DNA of 64,000 bases. Origin: Hyphomonas sp. L-53-1-40. Lineage in GTDB: Bacteria > Pseudomonadota > Alphaproteobacteria > Caulobacterales > Hyphomonadaceae. Below are positions 45,585 through 55,196 of this stretch, in pieces. The number at the start of each line of letters is the position of its first letter. Within the stretch, counting starts at the first letter, position 1. The position numbers and the translations under genes were made by a program. The DNA lies in contig NZ_AWFI01000001.1 of assembly GCF_000682775.1 (NCBI RefSeq), positions 248,001 to 312,000 of the forward strand, given 5' to 3'. The notes under the pieces were generated by a model. That model made no database searches and had not been told where the DNA came from. It worked only from the letters and a program-made list of their open reading frames with translations.

Positions 45585-46523
45585 ATGAGCGATCGTCTGT
45601 GGATCACCGATTTCAAATACGATGACGGCGCCATGCTGGTGAAGAAGACCGGGCACCGCGTTCCGCTCACATTTTCGCTCGCGCACGACATCTTCACCTG
45701 GTTCTGTTTCTATTTCTTTGCGCAGACATGGCGCACCTGGCGCCGGGTCACCGGACACAAGCGCCCCACGATTGCATTCTATCCTGACAAGCCACGCCCA
45801 TGGTATTTCATCTGGCCCGTGACACATGTGTCAGGTGCCAAATTGATTGATGACGTCGCGACGGCCGACATTGTCATGCAGTTTGATGACTCCACCGAAA
45901 CCGACAATACGGTCCCGATGGTTCGTGATGGGGCGAAACTGGTCAATTTCACCTGCGACGATATTTCAAAATCGACTGTCGCAGCCGCTTTTGGTCAGGC
46001 TGCGGGATATTCTCTCTCCGTTGATCCTACGACTCACCAGGGCCGCATGGTCGAAAAGTCTGAATTGAACGCCGCGCATGATGGCCGAATTCTGGAAGGT
46101 CCGCTGGATACGCCGCTGCCGGGCAAGACCTATCAGCGCCTCGTCGACAATGAGATCGAAGGCGGTCTGGTCGAGGATCTGCGCTGTTGCATCGTGGCCG
46201 GCTCACCCGTCATCGTGTTCCGCAAGCGTCGGCCCTTGGAGCGCCGTTTCCTGAATGAGAATGTTCAGGTTTTGCTCGACGAGCCTCGCAATTGCTACAC
46301 GAGCGATGAAATTGCCGTGATTGAGCGGTTTGCTGCATCTATCGGACTGGACTGGGGCGGCGTTGACGTCCTACGTGACCGCTCATCCGGACGAATCTAC
46401 ATCGTCGATGCAAACAAGACGGATATGGGTCCGCCAGTGGCGCTGAAGCTTGGCGCCAAGCTGAGGGCCACACGCCGCATGGCGCAAGCCTTTGCCGTCG
46501 CCTTTGCTTCGAAGAAGCGTTGA
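45585..46523 (+). CDS. ATP-grasp-like hypothetical protein
   Basis: The ATG at 45585 (GAGGAG 8 nt upstream) gives 312 aa. The C-terminal third looks like an ATP-grasp ligand-binding end: FAASIGLDWGGVDVLRDRSS followed by GRIYIVDANKTDMGPP, where D and N would hold Mg-ATP. The N-terminal half includes TIAFYPDKPRPWYFIW and has no recognised domain. A hydrophobic HDIFTWFCFYFFAQTW stretch (residues about 34-49) may touch the membrane. I do not know the substrate. Confidence 0.6.
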   Translation: MSDRLWITDFKYDDGAMLVKKTGHRVPLTFSLAHDIFTWFCFYFFAQTWRTWRRVTGHKRPTIAFYPDKPRPWYFIWPVTHVSGAKLIDDVATADIVMQFDDSTETDNTVPMVRDGAKLVNFTCDDISKSTVAAAFGQAAGYSLSVDPTTHQGRMVEKSELNAAHDGRILEGPLDTPLPGKTYQRLVDNEIEGGLVEDLRCCIVAGSPVIVFRKRRPLERRFLNENVQVLLDEPRNCYTSDEIAVIERFAASIGLDWGGVDVLRDRSSGRIYIVDANKTDMGPPVALKLGAKLRATRRMAQAFAVAFASKKR

Positions 46524-46565
46524 TCGCTCCGGCAGGCCAGGATCGCTGCAAGAGACTAAAATAAT

Positions 46566-47477
46566 ATGGCAATTCCCTACGTTCGCGAAATCGAGTTTGA
46601 ATACGGCATTGTAGAGCAGGTCTCCCCGCTCATCCGCCGTGTAATCGCGAACAATCCCGGGCCGTTCACCTATGTTGGCACCGGCGTCTACATCATCGGT
46701 CATGGCGAAGTGGCCGTCATTGATCCCGGTCCGGAAGATGCTGAGCATTTCGAAGCCCTGAAGCGGGCGCTGGAGGGGGAGACGGTCACCCACGTTCTGG
46801 TCACTCATGGCCATTCCGACCATTCCCCGCTGGCGACGCCTTTGGCCGAGTGGGCTGGTTGCAAGACTTACGCGAAAAATTGCGGCGTGCCGACCGCCAA
46901 GGGCGAGCTTGGCAGTGCAGACGACCTTGGCTTCATGCCGGATGTCAAAGTTGGCGATGGCGACGTGATTTCGGGCCCCGGCTGGACACTCGATGTGATT
47001 GAGACGCCGGGTCATACTTGCAACCATCTCTGCTTTGGTTTGCGCGAAGAGAATGCTTGCCTGTCGGGTGATCACATCATGGGCTGGTCGACGACCGTTG
47101 TCGCGCCGCCCGATGGTGACATGGGTGACTACATGCGCAGCCTCGACAAGATTCAAGCTAGGAAATTCGACACGCTTTGGCCAACCCATGGTGATCCGGT
47201 GCGTGGCCGTGAATTCGTCGACCACTTCATCACTGAGTACGCCAATCATCGCCGGGCTCGCGAGGCTGCGATTCTGGACCAGCTTCGGGCGGGTCAGTCC
47301 TCGATCCCTGAAATGGTCAAGGTGATGTACGCCGAGGTCGACAAGCGCCTGCATCCCGCGGCGGCCATGTCTGTGCTCGGTCATATGATCGAGCTTATCA
47401 AGACCGGTGTTGCGGTCTCGCCGGATGACAAACCCACCGTCCGGTCTCATTTCGAACTGGTGAAAACCCCGGTGTGA
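46566..47477 (+). CDS. MBL-fold hydrolase, LACTB2-like
   Basis: This 303-aa metallo-beta-lactamase-fold hydrolase has the metal motif THGHSDHS (His81, His83, Asp85, His86), the third-site His in ETPGHTCNH, and Asp in LSGDHIMGWSTTVV. The C-terminal 60 residues (REAAILDQLRAGQSSIPEMV and LHPAAAMSVLGHMIELIKTG) form a winged helix as in LACTB2-type enzymes, which can act on RNA or small thioesters. Its 3' end lies 25 bp from that of the convergent gpsA gene. Confidence 0.88.
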   Translation: MAIPYVREIEFEYGIVEQVSPLIRRVIANNPGPFTYVGTGVYIIGHGEVAVIDPGPEDAEHFEALKRALEGETVTHVLVTHGHSDHSPLATPLAEWAGCKTYAKNCGVPTAKGELGSADDLGFMPDVKVGDGDVISGPGWTLDVIETPGHTCNHLCFGLREENACLSGDHIMGWSTTVVAPPDGDMGDYMRSLDKIQARKFDTLWPTHGDPVRGREFVDHFITEYANHRRAREAAILDQLRAGQSSIPEMVKVMYAEVDKRLHPAAAMSVLGHMIELIKTGVAVSPDDKPTVRSHFELVKTPV

Positions 47478-47502
47478 CGGGCTTGGTGTTGGTAAACGCG
47501 TC

Positions 47503-48507
47503 CTAGACTGTTTCAACCTTGTTCGGACGCATCAGCAGGCGTTGAATCGCTTCATCGACGCTGATCGCGCCTTCAATCACATCCGCAACTGCATCACAGA
47601 TCGGCATGTCGACGCTGTAATCTGCTGCGATCCGTTTCAGAACCGGCGCCGTTGCGACGCCTTCGGTCACGGCGTTTCGCGCGCCCATGATGTCTTCGAG
47701 CGGCTCACCTCTGCCCAAAGCCAGTCCGCAGCTCATGTTGCGGCTGGTCTCGGAAGAACAGGTCAGGACGAGGTCGCCCAGCCCTGACAGGCCGGAAAGG
47801 GTTTCGCGCTCGGCGCCCAGGGCAAGAGCGAGCCGGGTCATTTCCGCGCTGCCGCGGGCAATCAGCGCTGCATGAGCCGAGCGGCCCAGGCCCTTGCCAA
47901 GTGCGATACCACACGCAATGGCGAGCACATTCTTCACCGCGCCGCCGATCTCCGCGCCCAGCAGATCGTGTGCTAGGTACGGGCGGAAATTCGGGGTCGC
48001 AACAGCGGCGATCAGTTCGGCGCCGAGGGTTTCATTTTCGATGGCAAAGGTCACAGCCGTCGGCAGGCCCTTGGCCACATCGATGGCAAAGCTCGGGCCG
48101 GACATCACGGCCGGAACCGCTTCGGGAAGTTCGTCGGCGAGCACTTGCGTCATGAATTCGCCAGTCTTCAGTTCGATGCCTTTAGAACACAGGACAACCG
48201 GTGTGCCGGGGCGGATATGCTCTTTCAGCGCCTGCAAGGTTGCGCGCGTGTGCTGGGCAGGGGCGACAGAAAAAAGCGCGTCCATCAAGTGCAGGTCTGC
48301 AAGGTCCGATGTTGCCTTGAGCGCGGGGTTCAAAGATACGCCCGGCAGGAAGACCGTATTCTCATGGTGCGTATTGATGGCTTCAGCCACCTCCGCTTCG
48401 CGGCACCAAATCAGCACGTCCTGGGCCTCACGGGTCAGCATCTGGGCAATCGCTGTGCCCCATGCGCCGCCGCCAATGACGCCGAATGTCTTGAAGTGTT
48501 TCGTCAT
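47503..48507 (-). CDS. gpsA: NAD(P)-dependent glycerol-3-phosphate dehydrogenase
   Basis: GpsA reduces dihydroxyacetone phosphate to sn-glycerol 3-phosphate for phospholipid synthesis. From the ATG at 48507 it has 334 aa, the usual length. The motifs include GVIGGGAWGTAIA (Rossmann), VAPAQHTRATL, GPSFAIDVAKGLPTAV, the catalytic lysine in GGAVKNVLAIACGIALG, and LSGLGDLVLTCSS, all typical of GpsA. The thiolase-like gene lies upstream on the same strand. Confidence 0.96.
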   Translation of the reverse strand: MTKHFKTFGVIGGGAWGTAIAQMLTREAQDVLIWCREAEVAEAINTHHENTVFLPGVSLNPALKATSDLADLHLMDALFSVAPAQHTRATLQALKEHIRPGTPVVLCSKGIELKTGEFMTQVLADELPEAVPAVMSGPSFAIDVAKGLPTAVTFAIENETLGAELIAAVATPNFRPYLAHDLLGAEIGGAVKNVLAIACGIALGKGLGRSAHAALIARGSAEMTRLALALGAERETLSGLSGLGDLVLTCSSETSRNMSCGLALGRGEPLEDIMGARNAVTEGVATAPVLKRIAADYSVDMPICDAVADVIEGAISVDEAIQRLLMRPNKVETV

Positions 48508-48552
48508 GCGCCGGAGATTGGTCGAAACCGGGGGGCGGGGCAAGCGCCTCGG

Positions 48553-50070
48553 TCAGATGAAACTGAACGTGCCACGCTCCTTTTCAGAGTCGACGCTGAC
48601 GGCAACCTTGCGGCCGACCGGCGAGGCATCTTCACGTAACGTCGCGAGCGCAGCGGGGGATGCGACGGCAAGTGCCCGGCGCCCATCCTCGAGGCGTACG
48701 AACGCGATGCCCTTGTTCGGCCCCTCCTTCCCATGCGTAACCGTGAAGGTTTCCAGCACGCCCTCGCAATCCTCGCCGCAAAGCGTGACTTGCTCGGTCG
48801 GTGTTGCGTAGGATTCTGCGGGTGTGAAACGGGTCGGCTTCTGGGTCGAATAGATACCCACCGCTTCCTTTGTCATCCAGCCACCATTGGCGAGGACAAG
48901 GCCATAGCTGCCGGGATCGGCGCGAAGTGTTGACACCATTTCGGCGATGCCGTGGAGAGAATAATTGTTTCCGGGGCCACCAAAGAAGGGCAGGCCGCCC
49001 GTCAGGGTAAGGGAGCGTGGATCATTCTTCCAGTCGATGCCCAACGCGGCGGTCGAGGAGAACACGGCGCAAGGGAAGCAGGAATAGAGATCCAGATGCT
49101 TGATATCGCCGGGGGTCTTTGCAGCCTGATCCAATGCGCGATCTATGGCGGTTTGCATCGCCCATGAGCCGTCGAGTCTTGGGCGCAGCGAGATCAGATC
49201 GTCGGCGGCTTCGCCTGCGCCGTGAAGATAGACACGCTTGTCTTCCGGAATACCCATTGCGTCGGCTTTGGAGCTACTCATCAGTATCGCAGCAGCGCCT
49301 TGATTGACCGCGTCCTGGGCGATGAACCATTTCAGGAAGGGATCAGCATACTCGTAATTCGCCTTGGACGGTGTTGAAAGAAACTCAACCGAGCGTTCCT
49401 CCGGGAATTGAGAATATGGGTTCTTTGCGGCAACAGCAGAGAAGGGCTGGAACAGTTCGGCCATGGCCTTGCGGTGCTGGCTGCGCGAATGGCCTTCGCG
49501 GGCGGCGATGGCGTTTTCGAACAGGCCATAGAAATAAGCTGGCGCGACGATGCCGTGCTTGATTTCTTCACGCGACAGCATCATCGGACCCATGCCGCGA
49601 TCTTCGTAATCCGCATCAGCGCTGTCGGCCCAGTCAATTTCCACATCATTCCGGCGCGCGCCCTTTGAGGCCCGATTTGCCTCCGAACCGGAAATCAGCA
49701 CGCAGTCAGCATCGCCCGCATGGATGCGTGCGGCCATCTCATTGACAAGGGCCTGCGGGCTTTGACCGCCAACGGTTTCATAGATCAGCGTGTCAGGTGC
49801 AGCGCCAATATCGCGCGCCAGTGTGCCGGGAAGATTGGTGTTATGTCCGTGCGGGTGTGGTGCGCCACCGACTGAATCTTCAAAGATGCGAACAACCGCA
49901 ATCGTGTCGATGGCCTTGGCGAGGTCTGCACCACTGTCAGAGAGAGCCGCCTTGGACGCGTCGACCATGAGTGACAGGGGCGACGGCGCACCGTCTGGTC
50001 CGCTTGTTCCATCCCACTGGCTGAGGCTTTGTCCCACGCCAACCAGAACCGGCTGATCACCTTTTGCCAT
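48553..50070 (-). CDS. Thiolase-like acetyl-CoA acetyltransferase family protein
   Basis: The ATG at 50070 (AAGGGAG 7 nt upstream) gives 505 aa. It has the thiolase fold: VLVGVGQSLSQW at the N-terminus, a first-half active region IYETVGGQSPQALVNEMAAR, in which the usual nucleophilic Cys position is replaced by Gly/Gln, and a second-half LDLYSCFPCAVFSSTAALGI and GNNYSLHGIAEMV. It resembles the SCP2/thiolase-like enzymes annotated as acetyl-CoA acetyltransferases, which have an extra C-terminal OB-like domain. The lack of the standard Cys suggests a different or lost reaction. Confidence 0.75.
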   Translation of the reverse strand: MAKGDQPVLVGVGQSLSQWDGTSGPDGAPSPLSLMVDASKAALSDSGADLAKAIDTIAVVRIFEDSVGGAPHPHGHNTNLPGTLARDIGAAPDTLIYETVGGQSPQALVNEMAARIHAGDADCVLISGSEANRASKGARRNDVEIDWADSADADYEDRGMGPMMLSREEIKHGIVAPAYFYGLFENAIAAREGHSRSQHRKAMAELFQPFSAVAAKNPYSQFPEERSVEFLSTPSKANYEYADPFLKWFIAQDAVNQGAAAILMSSSKADAMGIPEDKRVYLHGAGEAADDLISLRPRLDGSWAMQTAIDRALDQAAKTPGDIKHLDLYSCFPCAVFSSTAALGIDWKNDPRSLTLTGGLPFFGGPGNNYSLHGIAEMVSTLRADPGSYGLVLANGGWMTKEAVGIYSTQKPTRFTPAESYATPTEQVTLCGEDCEGVLETFTVTHGKEGPNKGIAFVRLEDGRRALAVASPAALATLREDASPVGRKVAVSVDSEKERGTFSFI

Positions 50071-50203
50071 GACACGCTCCCTTATCGTTGTGTGGAACGA
50101 CACCTAGCGTGCGAAATTCGGCAAGGCGAGCCGGTACGTTGGGGAAGGAGGCAATGATCGGCGCCGTGCCCGGTCAGGTGGGCGCGGCGCCATCAATACT
50201 GGA

Positions 50204-52114
50204 TCACCCGCCGTTCAGCAGACCCTTTTCGCGCATGAAACCAAGGATGACTTCAGCGGCTTCTTCCGGAGAATTGTTCACCGTGTCGATGCGCAGTTCA
50301 GGCGCCCGAGGTGGCTCGTACGGACTATCGATGCCGGTGAAGTTCTTGATCTCTCCAGCGCGGGCTTTCTTGTAGAGGCCCTTCACGTCCCGGTCCTCCG
50401 CGACGCTGAGTGGTGTGTCGACATAGACTTCAATAAACTCGCCATCAGCCATCAGGTTGCGCGCCATTTGACGCTCAGACCGGAACGGCGAGATGAACGA
50501 GACCAGTGTGATCAATCCGGCGTCGGACATCAGGCGTGCGACATTGGCGACGCGGCGAATGTTCTCGACGCGGTCAGCATCGGTAAATCCGAGATCGCGG
50601 TTCAGGCCGTGACGGACATTGTCCCCGTCCAGCGTGAAAGTGTGCTTGCCTTGGGCAAACAACAGCTTCTGCAGGGCGTTGGCGATGGTCGACTTGCCGG
50701 ATCCAGACAGGCCGGTAAACCAGAGCACGGCTGGCTTCTGGCCCTTCTGTTCCGCAAGCGCAGACCGATCAACATCCATGGCTTGCCAGTGGATGTTTGA
50801 TGCGCGGCGGAGTGCGAAGTCGACAAGGCCGAGACCAACCGTGTCATTCGTCATCCGGTCGATCAGAATGAAGCCGCCCATCTCACGATTGACATCATAC
50901 GGATCATACGGGATGGCTTGGTCTAGAGACAGGGTTGTAACGCCAATCTGGTTGAGCTCCAGCGTCTTCGCTGGAACATCGTTCAGTGTATTGACATCAA
51001 TGCCATACTTCGGCGCGTTGACCGTGGCCGTGACAGTTTTCGCCCCCATCTTCAGCAGGTAGCGGCGACCGGGCAGGAGTGGCGTTTCGCTCATCCAAAG
51101 CAGGCGAGCCTGAAATTGGTCAGACACTTCGGAAGGGTCTTCGGCTGAAACGAGAACGTCGCCGCGCGAACAGTCGATTTCGTCATCCAGTGTGATCGTA
51201 ACGGATTGTCCGGCGATTGCCTGCTCAAGGTCACCCGTCGCCGTGACAATTCTCTGGACGGTGGACTGCTTCCCGGACGGCATGGATTTGACGCGGTCAC
51301 CAGGTTGGATCGTGCCCGCAGCAATCTGTCCGGAGAAACCCCGGAAGTCGAGATTGGGGCGATTGACCCATTGGACAGGCATACGGAAAGGCGTGTTCAG
51401 TCGGCGATCGCCAACCGGCACGGTTTCCAGATAATCCATCAAGCTTGGGCCATCATACCAGTCTGTTTCGTTGGATTTGCTGGTAATATTCACGCCCTCG
51501 AGGGCAGACATCGGGATTGGCTGGATTTCCAAATCCGTCGCCAACTCGTCTGCGAAGGCGTAGAAATCATCTACGATGTCGTCATAGGCCTGTTGGCTAT
51601 AATTGATCAGGTCCATCTTGTTGATGGCCAGCACGACCTTGCGAATGCCCAGCAGAGACGTGATGAAGCTGTGGCGCCGGGTTTGCGTCAAGATGCCCTT
51701 GCGCGCATCCACCATCAGGATGGCCACATCTGCAGTTGATGCGCCGGTGGCCATATTGCGCGTATACTGTTCATGTCCAGGGGTATCGGCCACGATGAAT
51801 TTACGTTTCTCGGTGGCGAAAAAGCGATAGGCCACGTCGATCGTGATGCCTTGTTCCCGTTCAGCCGTCAGTCCGTCAACGAGCAGGGCAAAGTCGATAT
51901 TCTCGCCCTGAGTTCCGACTTTCTTGGAGTCGCTTTCGAGGGACGCCAGCTGATCCTCGAAGATCATCTTTGCGTCATAGAGCAGGCGGCCGATCAGCGT
52001 CGACTTGCCATCATCTACGGATCCACAGGTGATGAAGCGAAGCAGGGATTTATGCTCATGCTTCTCCAGATAGGCGGCGATATCTGATTCAATCAGGTCG
52101 TCATTGAGGCGCAT
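50204..52114 (-). CDS. cysNC: Bifunctional sulfate adenylyltransferase subunit 1 / adenylylsulfate kinase
   Basis: The N-terminal 450 or so residues are CysN, a GTPase that drives ATP sulfurylase: G1 GSVDDGKST (31-39), G3 DTPGHEQY and G4 NKMDL. The C-terminal 180 residues are CysC, APS kinase, with P-loop [24 protein letters not shown] and FISPFRSER. Together with CysD it converts sulfate to APS and then PAPS. The NodQ-like fusion and 636-aa length are normal for alphaproteobacteria. Its ATG overlaps the cysD stop as TGATG. No PAPS/APS reductase gene is adjacent. Confidence 0.97.
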   Translation of the reverse strand: MRLNDDLIESDIAAYLEKHEHKSLLRFITCGSVDDGKSTLIGRLLYDAKMIFEDQLASLESDSKKVGTQGENIDFALLVDGLTAEREQGITIDVAYRFFATEKRKFIVADTPGHEQYTRNMATGASTADVAILMVDARKGILTQTRRHSFITSLLGIRKVVLAINKMDLINYSQQAYDDIVDDFYAFADELATDLEIQPIPMSALEGVNITSKSNETDWYDGPSLMDYLETVPVGDRRLNTPFRMPVQWVNRPNLDFRGFSGQIAAGTIQPGDRVKSMPSGKQSTVQRIVTATGDLEQAIAGQSVTITLDDEIDCSRGDVLVSAEDPSEVSDQFQARLLWMSETPLLPGRRYLLKMGAKTVTATVNAPKYGIDVNTLNDVPAKTLELNQIGVTTLSLDQAIPYDPYDVNREMGGFILIDRMTNDTVGLGLVDFALRRASNIHWQAMDVDRSALAEQKGQKPAVLWFTGLSGSGKSTIANALQKLLFAQGKHTFTLDGDNVRHGLNRDLGFTDADRVENIRRVANVARLMSDAGLITLVSFISPFRSERQMARNLMADGEFIEVYVDTPLSVAEDRDVKGLYKKARAGEIKNFTGIDSPYEPPRAPELRIDTVNNSPEEAAEVILGFMREKGLLNGG

Positions 52115-53016
52115 CAGAAATAGCCTTCCTGTTTCTTCTTTTCCATGGATCCGGACTGGTCGGCGTCGATAACGCGGCCCTGGCGTTCGGATGTGGTGGT
52201 CAGGAGCATTTCCTGGATGATGTCTTCGAGGGTTGCGGCTGTGCTTTCGACCGCGCCGGTCAGCGGGTAGCAGCCAAGTGTACGGAAGCGGACGGATTTG
52301 GTGACCGCCGTGCTGCGCAGTTCTTCCGGCATTCGGTCATCATCAACCATGATGTCCACACCATTCCAGTTCACGACGGGACGCGGGGCAGCAAAGTAGA
52401 GCGGGACAATCTCGATGTTTTCGCGGCGTATATACTGCCAGATGTCCAGTTCGGTCCAGTTGGACAGCGGGAAGACTCGAACGCTTTCGCCCTGATTGAT
52501 GCGGGTATTGTAAACGTTCCACGGCTCTGGCCGCTGGCGTTTCGGGTCCCACCGGTGCTCGGCTGAGCGAAAGGAGAAAATGCGTTCCTTGGCGCGAGAT
52601 TTTTCCTCGTCGCGTCGGGCACCGCCAAAGGCTGCATCGAACTTGTACTTGTCGAGCGCCTGTTTCAGGGCGAGCGTTTTCATCACATCTGTGTGCACAG
52701 CTGATCCGTGGCTGAACGGTCCGACGCCATCGCGGACGCCATCTTCGTTCACATGTACCAGCAGATCGAAGCCCAGCTCCTTGGCTTTCCGGTCGCGGAA
52801 CTCGATCATTTCCCGGAATTTCCAGGTTGTATCGACGTGCATCAGCGGGAAGGGAGGGCGCGATGGATAGAACGCCTTCATCGCAAGATGCAGCATCACC
52901 GCCGAATCCTTGCCAACGGAATAGAGCATGACCGGATTTTCGCACTCGGCGGCCACTTCGCGGATGATGTGCAGGCTTTCAGCCTCCAGCCTGTCGAGGT
53001 GGGTGAGGTTTTTCAA
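52114..53016 (-). CDS. cysD: Sulfate adenylyltransferase subunit 2
   Basis: CysD is the catalytic ATP sulfurylase subunit. The 300-aa protein has the PP-loop [20 protein letters not shown] and conserved [16 protein letters not shown]. It also has [20 protein letters not shown] and, at the C-terminus, [20 protein letters not shown]. The start is a TTG at 53016: an in-frame TGA lies just upstream and AAGGA is 11 nt away. It is divergent from glmS across a 249-bp region. Confidence 0.96.
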   Translation of the reverse strand: MKNLTHLDRLEAESLHIIREVAAECENPVMLYSVGKDSAVMLHLAMKAFYPSRPPFPLMHVDTTWKFREMIEFRDRKAKELGFDLLVHVNEDGVRDGVGPFSHGSAVHTDVMKTLALKQALDKYKFDAAFGGARRDEEKSRAKERIFSFRSAEHRWDPKRQRPEPWNVYNTRINQGESVRVFPLSNWTELDIWQYIRRENIEIVPLYFAAPRPVVNWNGVDIMVDDDRMPEELRSTAVTKSVRFRTLGCYPLTGAVESTAATLEDIIQEMLLTTTSERQGRVIDADQSGSMEKKKQEGYF

Positions 53017-53265
53017 AACGCGTACAGTCCTTCAAGCATCATCGGTATATGTAAGTTCTTGATATCCCAGATATAGCGGGCTTGCGTGGGCGATAGACCC
53101 GAATGTGTGTGACATCCATAATTTGATCGTTCAGCAGAGCTAAAGCATGCAATATGCCCGCCATGAGACGGTTTTGCCCGTCTGTTGTCGCATTCCTACA
53201 CAAAGTGTCATTATCCTGGCGGATTCAGGCGGTCTAAATACGCTTTACCCGAATGGAGGTAGAGT

Positions 53266-55092
53266 ATGTGCGGAATTGTTGCGATCACAGGTACGGAAAC
53301 CGTTGCCGGGCGTCTCGTCGATGGCCTGAAGCGTTTGGAGTATCGTGGCTATGACAGCGCCGGCATAGCTGTGCTGGCCGGAGATGCGATTGAGCGGCGC
53401 CGCGCCGAGGGCAAGATCGTCAATCTGGAAGCCCTTATCGACGACGCACCGGCAGATGGCCCGACTGGCATCGCCCATACGCGCTGGGCCACGCATGGTA
53501 AGCCGAACGAGACCAACGCTCATCCCCACATGTCGGGCAAGGTCGCGATTGTGCACAATGGCATCATCGAAAACTTCCGCGAGTTGCGTGAAGATCTGCA
53601 GGCTCGCGGACGGACATTCGAATCCGAGACGGACAGTGAAGTCATCGCACAGCTGATCGATCAGAACATGGCCGAAGGCATGGACGCGGTTGATGCGTTC
53701 GAGGCCGCACTCAAGAAACTATCGGGCGCTTTCGCCATCGCTGCCATCTTTTCCGGCAAGACGGACTTGCTGATGGGTGCGCGCAAGGGCAGCCCGCTGG
53801 TCCTCGGATACGGGCAAGGCGAAATGTTTCTTGGCTCAGACGCTATCGCGCTGGCGCCTCTCACCCGCGACGTCACTTATCTGGAAGAGGGCGACTGGGT
53901 CGTTCTGACACACGATAGTCATGATGTCCGAAATGCCAATGGGGACCGCGTAAACCGTCCCCGCGTGAAATCTGCTGTGAACGAAGGCCTGATTGAGCGT
54001 GGTGAGTATGATCATTTCATGCTGAAGGAAATTCACGAGCAACCGGAATCTCTCGCGCGCTCGATCCTGCCTTATATCGATCAGGCAACGCAGACGCTCA
54101 ATCTGGGCGAAGTGGCCGATACGATGTTCGCCAAGGCTGATCGGGCTGTCGCGATTGCCTGTGGCACAGCGTATTATGCCGCCCATACAGCGAAATACTG
54201 GTTTGAACAGAAAGCCAGACTGGCGTTCGAGACCGATATCGCATCGGAATTCCGCTATCGTGAACCTGTACTGCCGCAGACCGGTCCAGCAATGTTTGTC
54301 AGCCAATCCGGAGAGACAGCAGATACATTGGCGGCCCTGCGGTACTGTCGTCAGAACGGCACGCCAGCCGTGGCCGTGGTGAACGTGCCGGAAAGCTCGA
54401 TTGCCCGTGAAGCGGCCGCGATCGTGCCAACCTATGCCGGGCCAGAGATTGGCGTAGCCTCCACGAAGGCTTTCACCGCGCAATTGTCTGTTCTGGCTGT
54501 GCTCGCCCTTAATGCAGCCAAGGCTCGGGGGCATCTTTTGCCTGGTGATGAGGTAATGGCGGTCAAAAGTCTGATGGCGTTGCCACGCAAGGTGACCGAG
54601 GCACTTGAGGCACAAGATGATATCCGCGAGATCGCAAAGACGTTGGCCCCTTGCCGGGATGTCTTGTTTCTTGGGCGGGGGCGGTACTTTCCGCTGGCGC
54701 TGGAAGGTGCACTCAAGCTGAAGGAAGTGTCCTATATTCACGCCGAAGGCTATGCCGCCGGCGAGTTGAAGCATGGCCCCATCGCGCTGATCGAAAAAGA
54801 CCTTCCGGTCGTTGTAATCGCGCCAAAAGACGAGCTGTTCGAGAAGACCATTTCAAATGTCGAGGAAATCCGCGCACGTGGCGCGCGTGTCATCCTCATT
54901 TCGGATGAAGCCGGCATCAAAGCTGCCGGTAACCGGGCTGATCATGTGATTTGCTTGCCGGATGGTGATGATATCAGCCTGCCAGTGCTGGCCGCAGTGC
55001 CGTTGCAATTGCTGGCCTATCATGTGGCTGTTGCCAAAGGGACTGATGTCGACCAGCCACGCAACCTCGCCAAGTCAGTGACCGTTGAGTGA
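53266..55092 (+). CDS. glmS: Glutamine-fructose-6-phosphate aminotransferase (isomerizing)
   Basis: GlmS makes glucosamine 6-phosphate for peptidoglycan and LPS. The start MCGIVAITG exposes the catalytic Cys (after Met removal), followed by the glutaminase motifs HTRWATHGKPNETNAHPH and VHNGIIENFRELR. Two SIS isomerase domains include FVSQSGETADTL. The C-terminal end DQPRNLAKSVTVE is invariant in GlmS. GGAGGT precedes the ATG at 53266. No glmS ribozyme is expected or seen. glmU is not adjacent. Confidence 0.98.
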   Translation: MCGIVAITGTETVAGRLVDGLKRLEYRGYDSAGIAVLAGDAIERRRAEGKIVNLEALIDDAPADGPTGIAHTRWATHGKPNETNAHPHMSGKVAIVHNGIIENFRELREDLQARGRTFESETDSEVIAQLIDQNMAEGMDAVDAFEAALKKLSGAFAIAAIFSGKTDLLMGARKGSPLVLGYGQGEMFLGSDAIALAPLTRDVTYLEEGDWVVLTHDSHDVRNANGDRVNRPRVKSAVNEGLIERGEYDHFMLKEIHEQPESLARSILPYIDQATQTLNLGEVADTMFAKADRAVAIACGTAYYAAHTAKYWFEQKARLAFETDIASEFRYREPVLPQTGPAMFVSQSGETADTLAALRYCRQNGTPAVAVVNVPESSIAREAAAIVPTYAGPEIGVASTKAFTAQLSVLAVLALNAAKARGHLLPGDEVMAVKSLMALPRKVTEALEAQDDIREIAKTLAPCRDVLFLGRGRYFPLALEGALKLKEVSYIHAEGYAAGELKHGPIALIEKDLPVVVIAPKDELFEKTISNVEEIRARGARVILISDEAGIKAAGNRADHVICLPDGDDISLPVLAAVPLQLLAYHVAVAKGTDVDQPRNLAKSVTVE

Positions 55093-55196
55093 TGAGACGC
55101 GCCTGATCGTATCAAATGCGGATCGTGACCACCTGACCTTGCTGGACAGCGTCTTCCTGGCCTGCCTTACTCCTGCAGAATGTAGGAGATTCGTGC

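Noticed and set aside
53166-53183. AGACGG/CCGTCT hairpin in the glmS leader
   Set aside because: It has only six base pairs, no T-run and no recognisable regulatory context.
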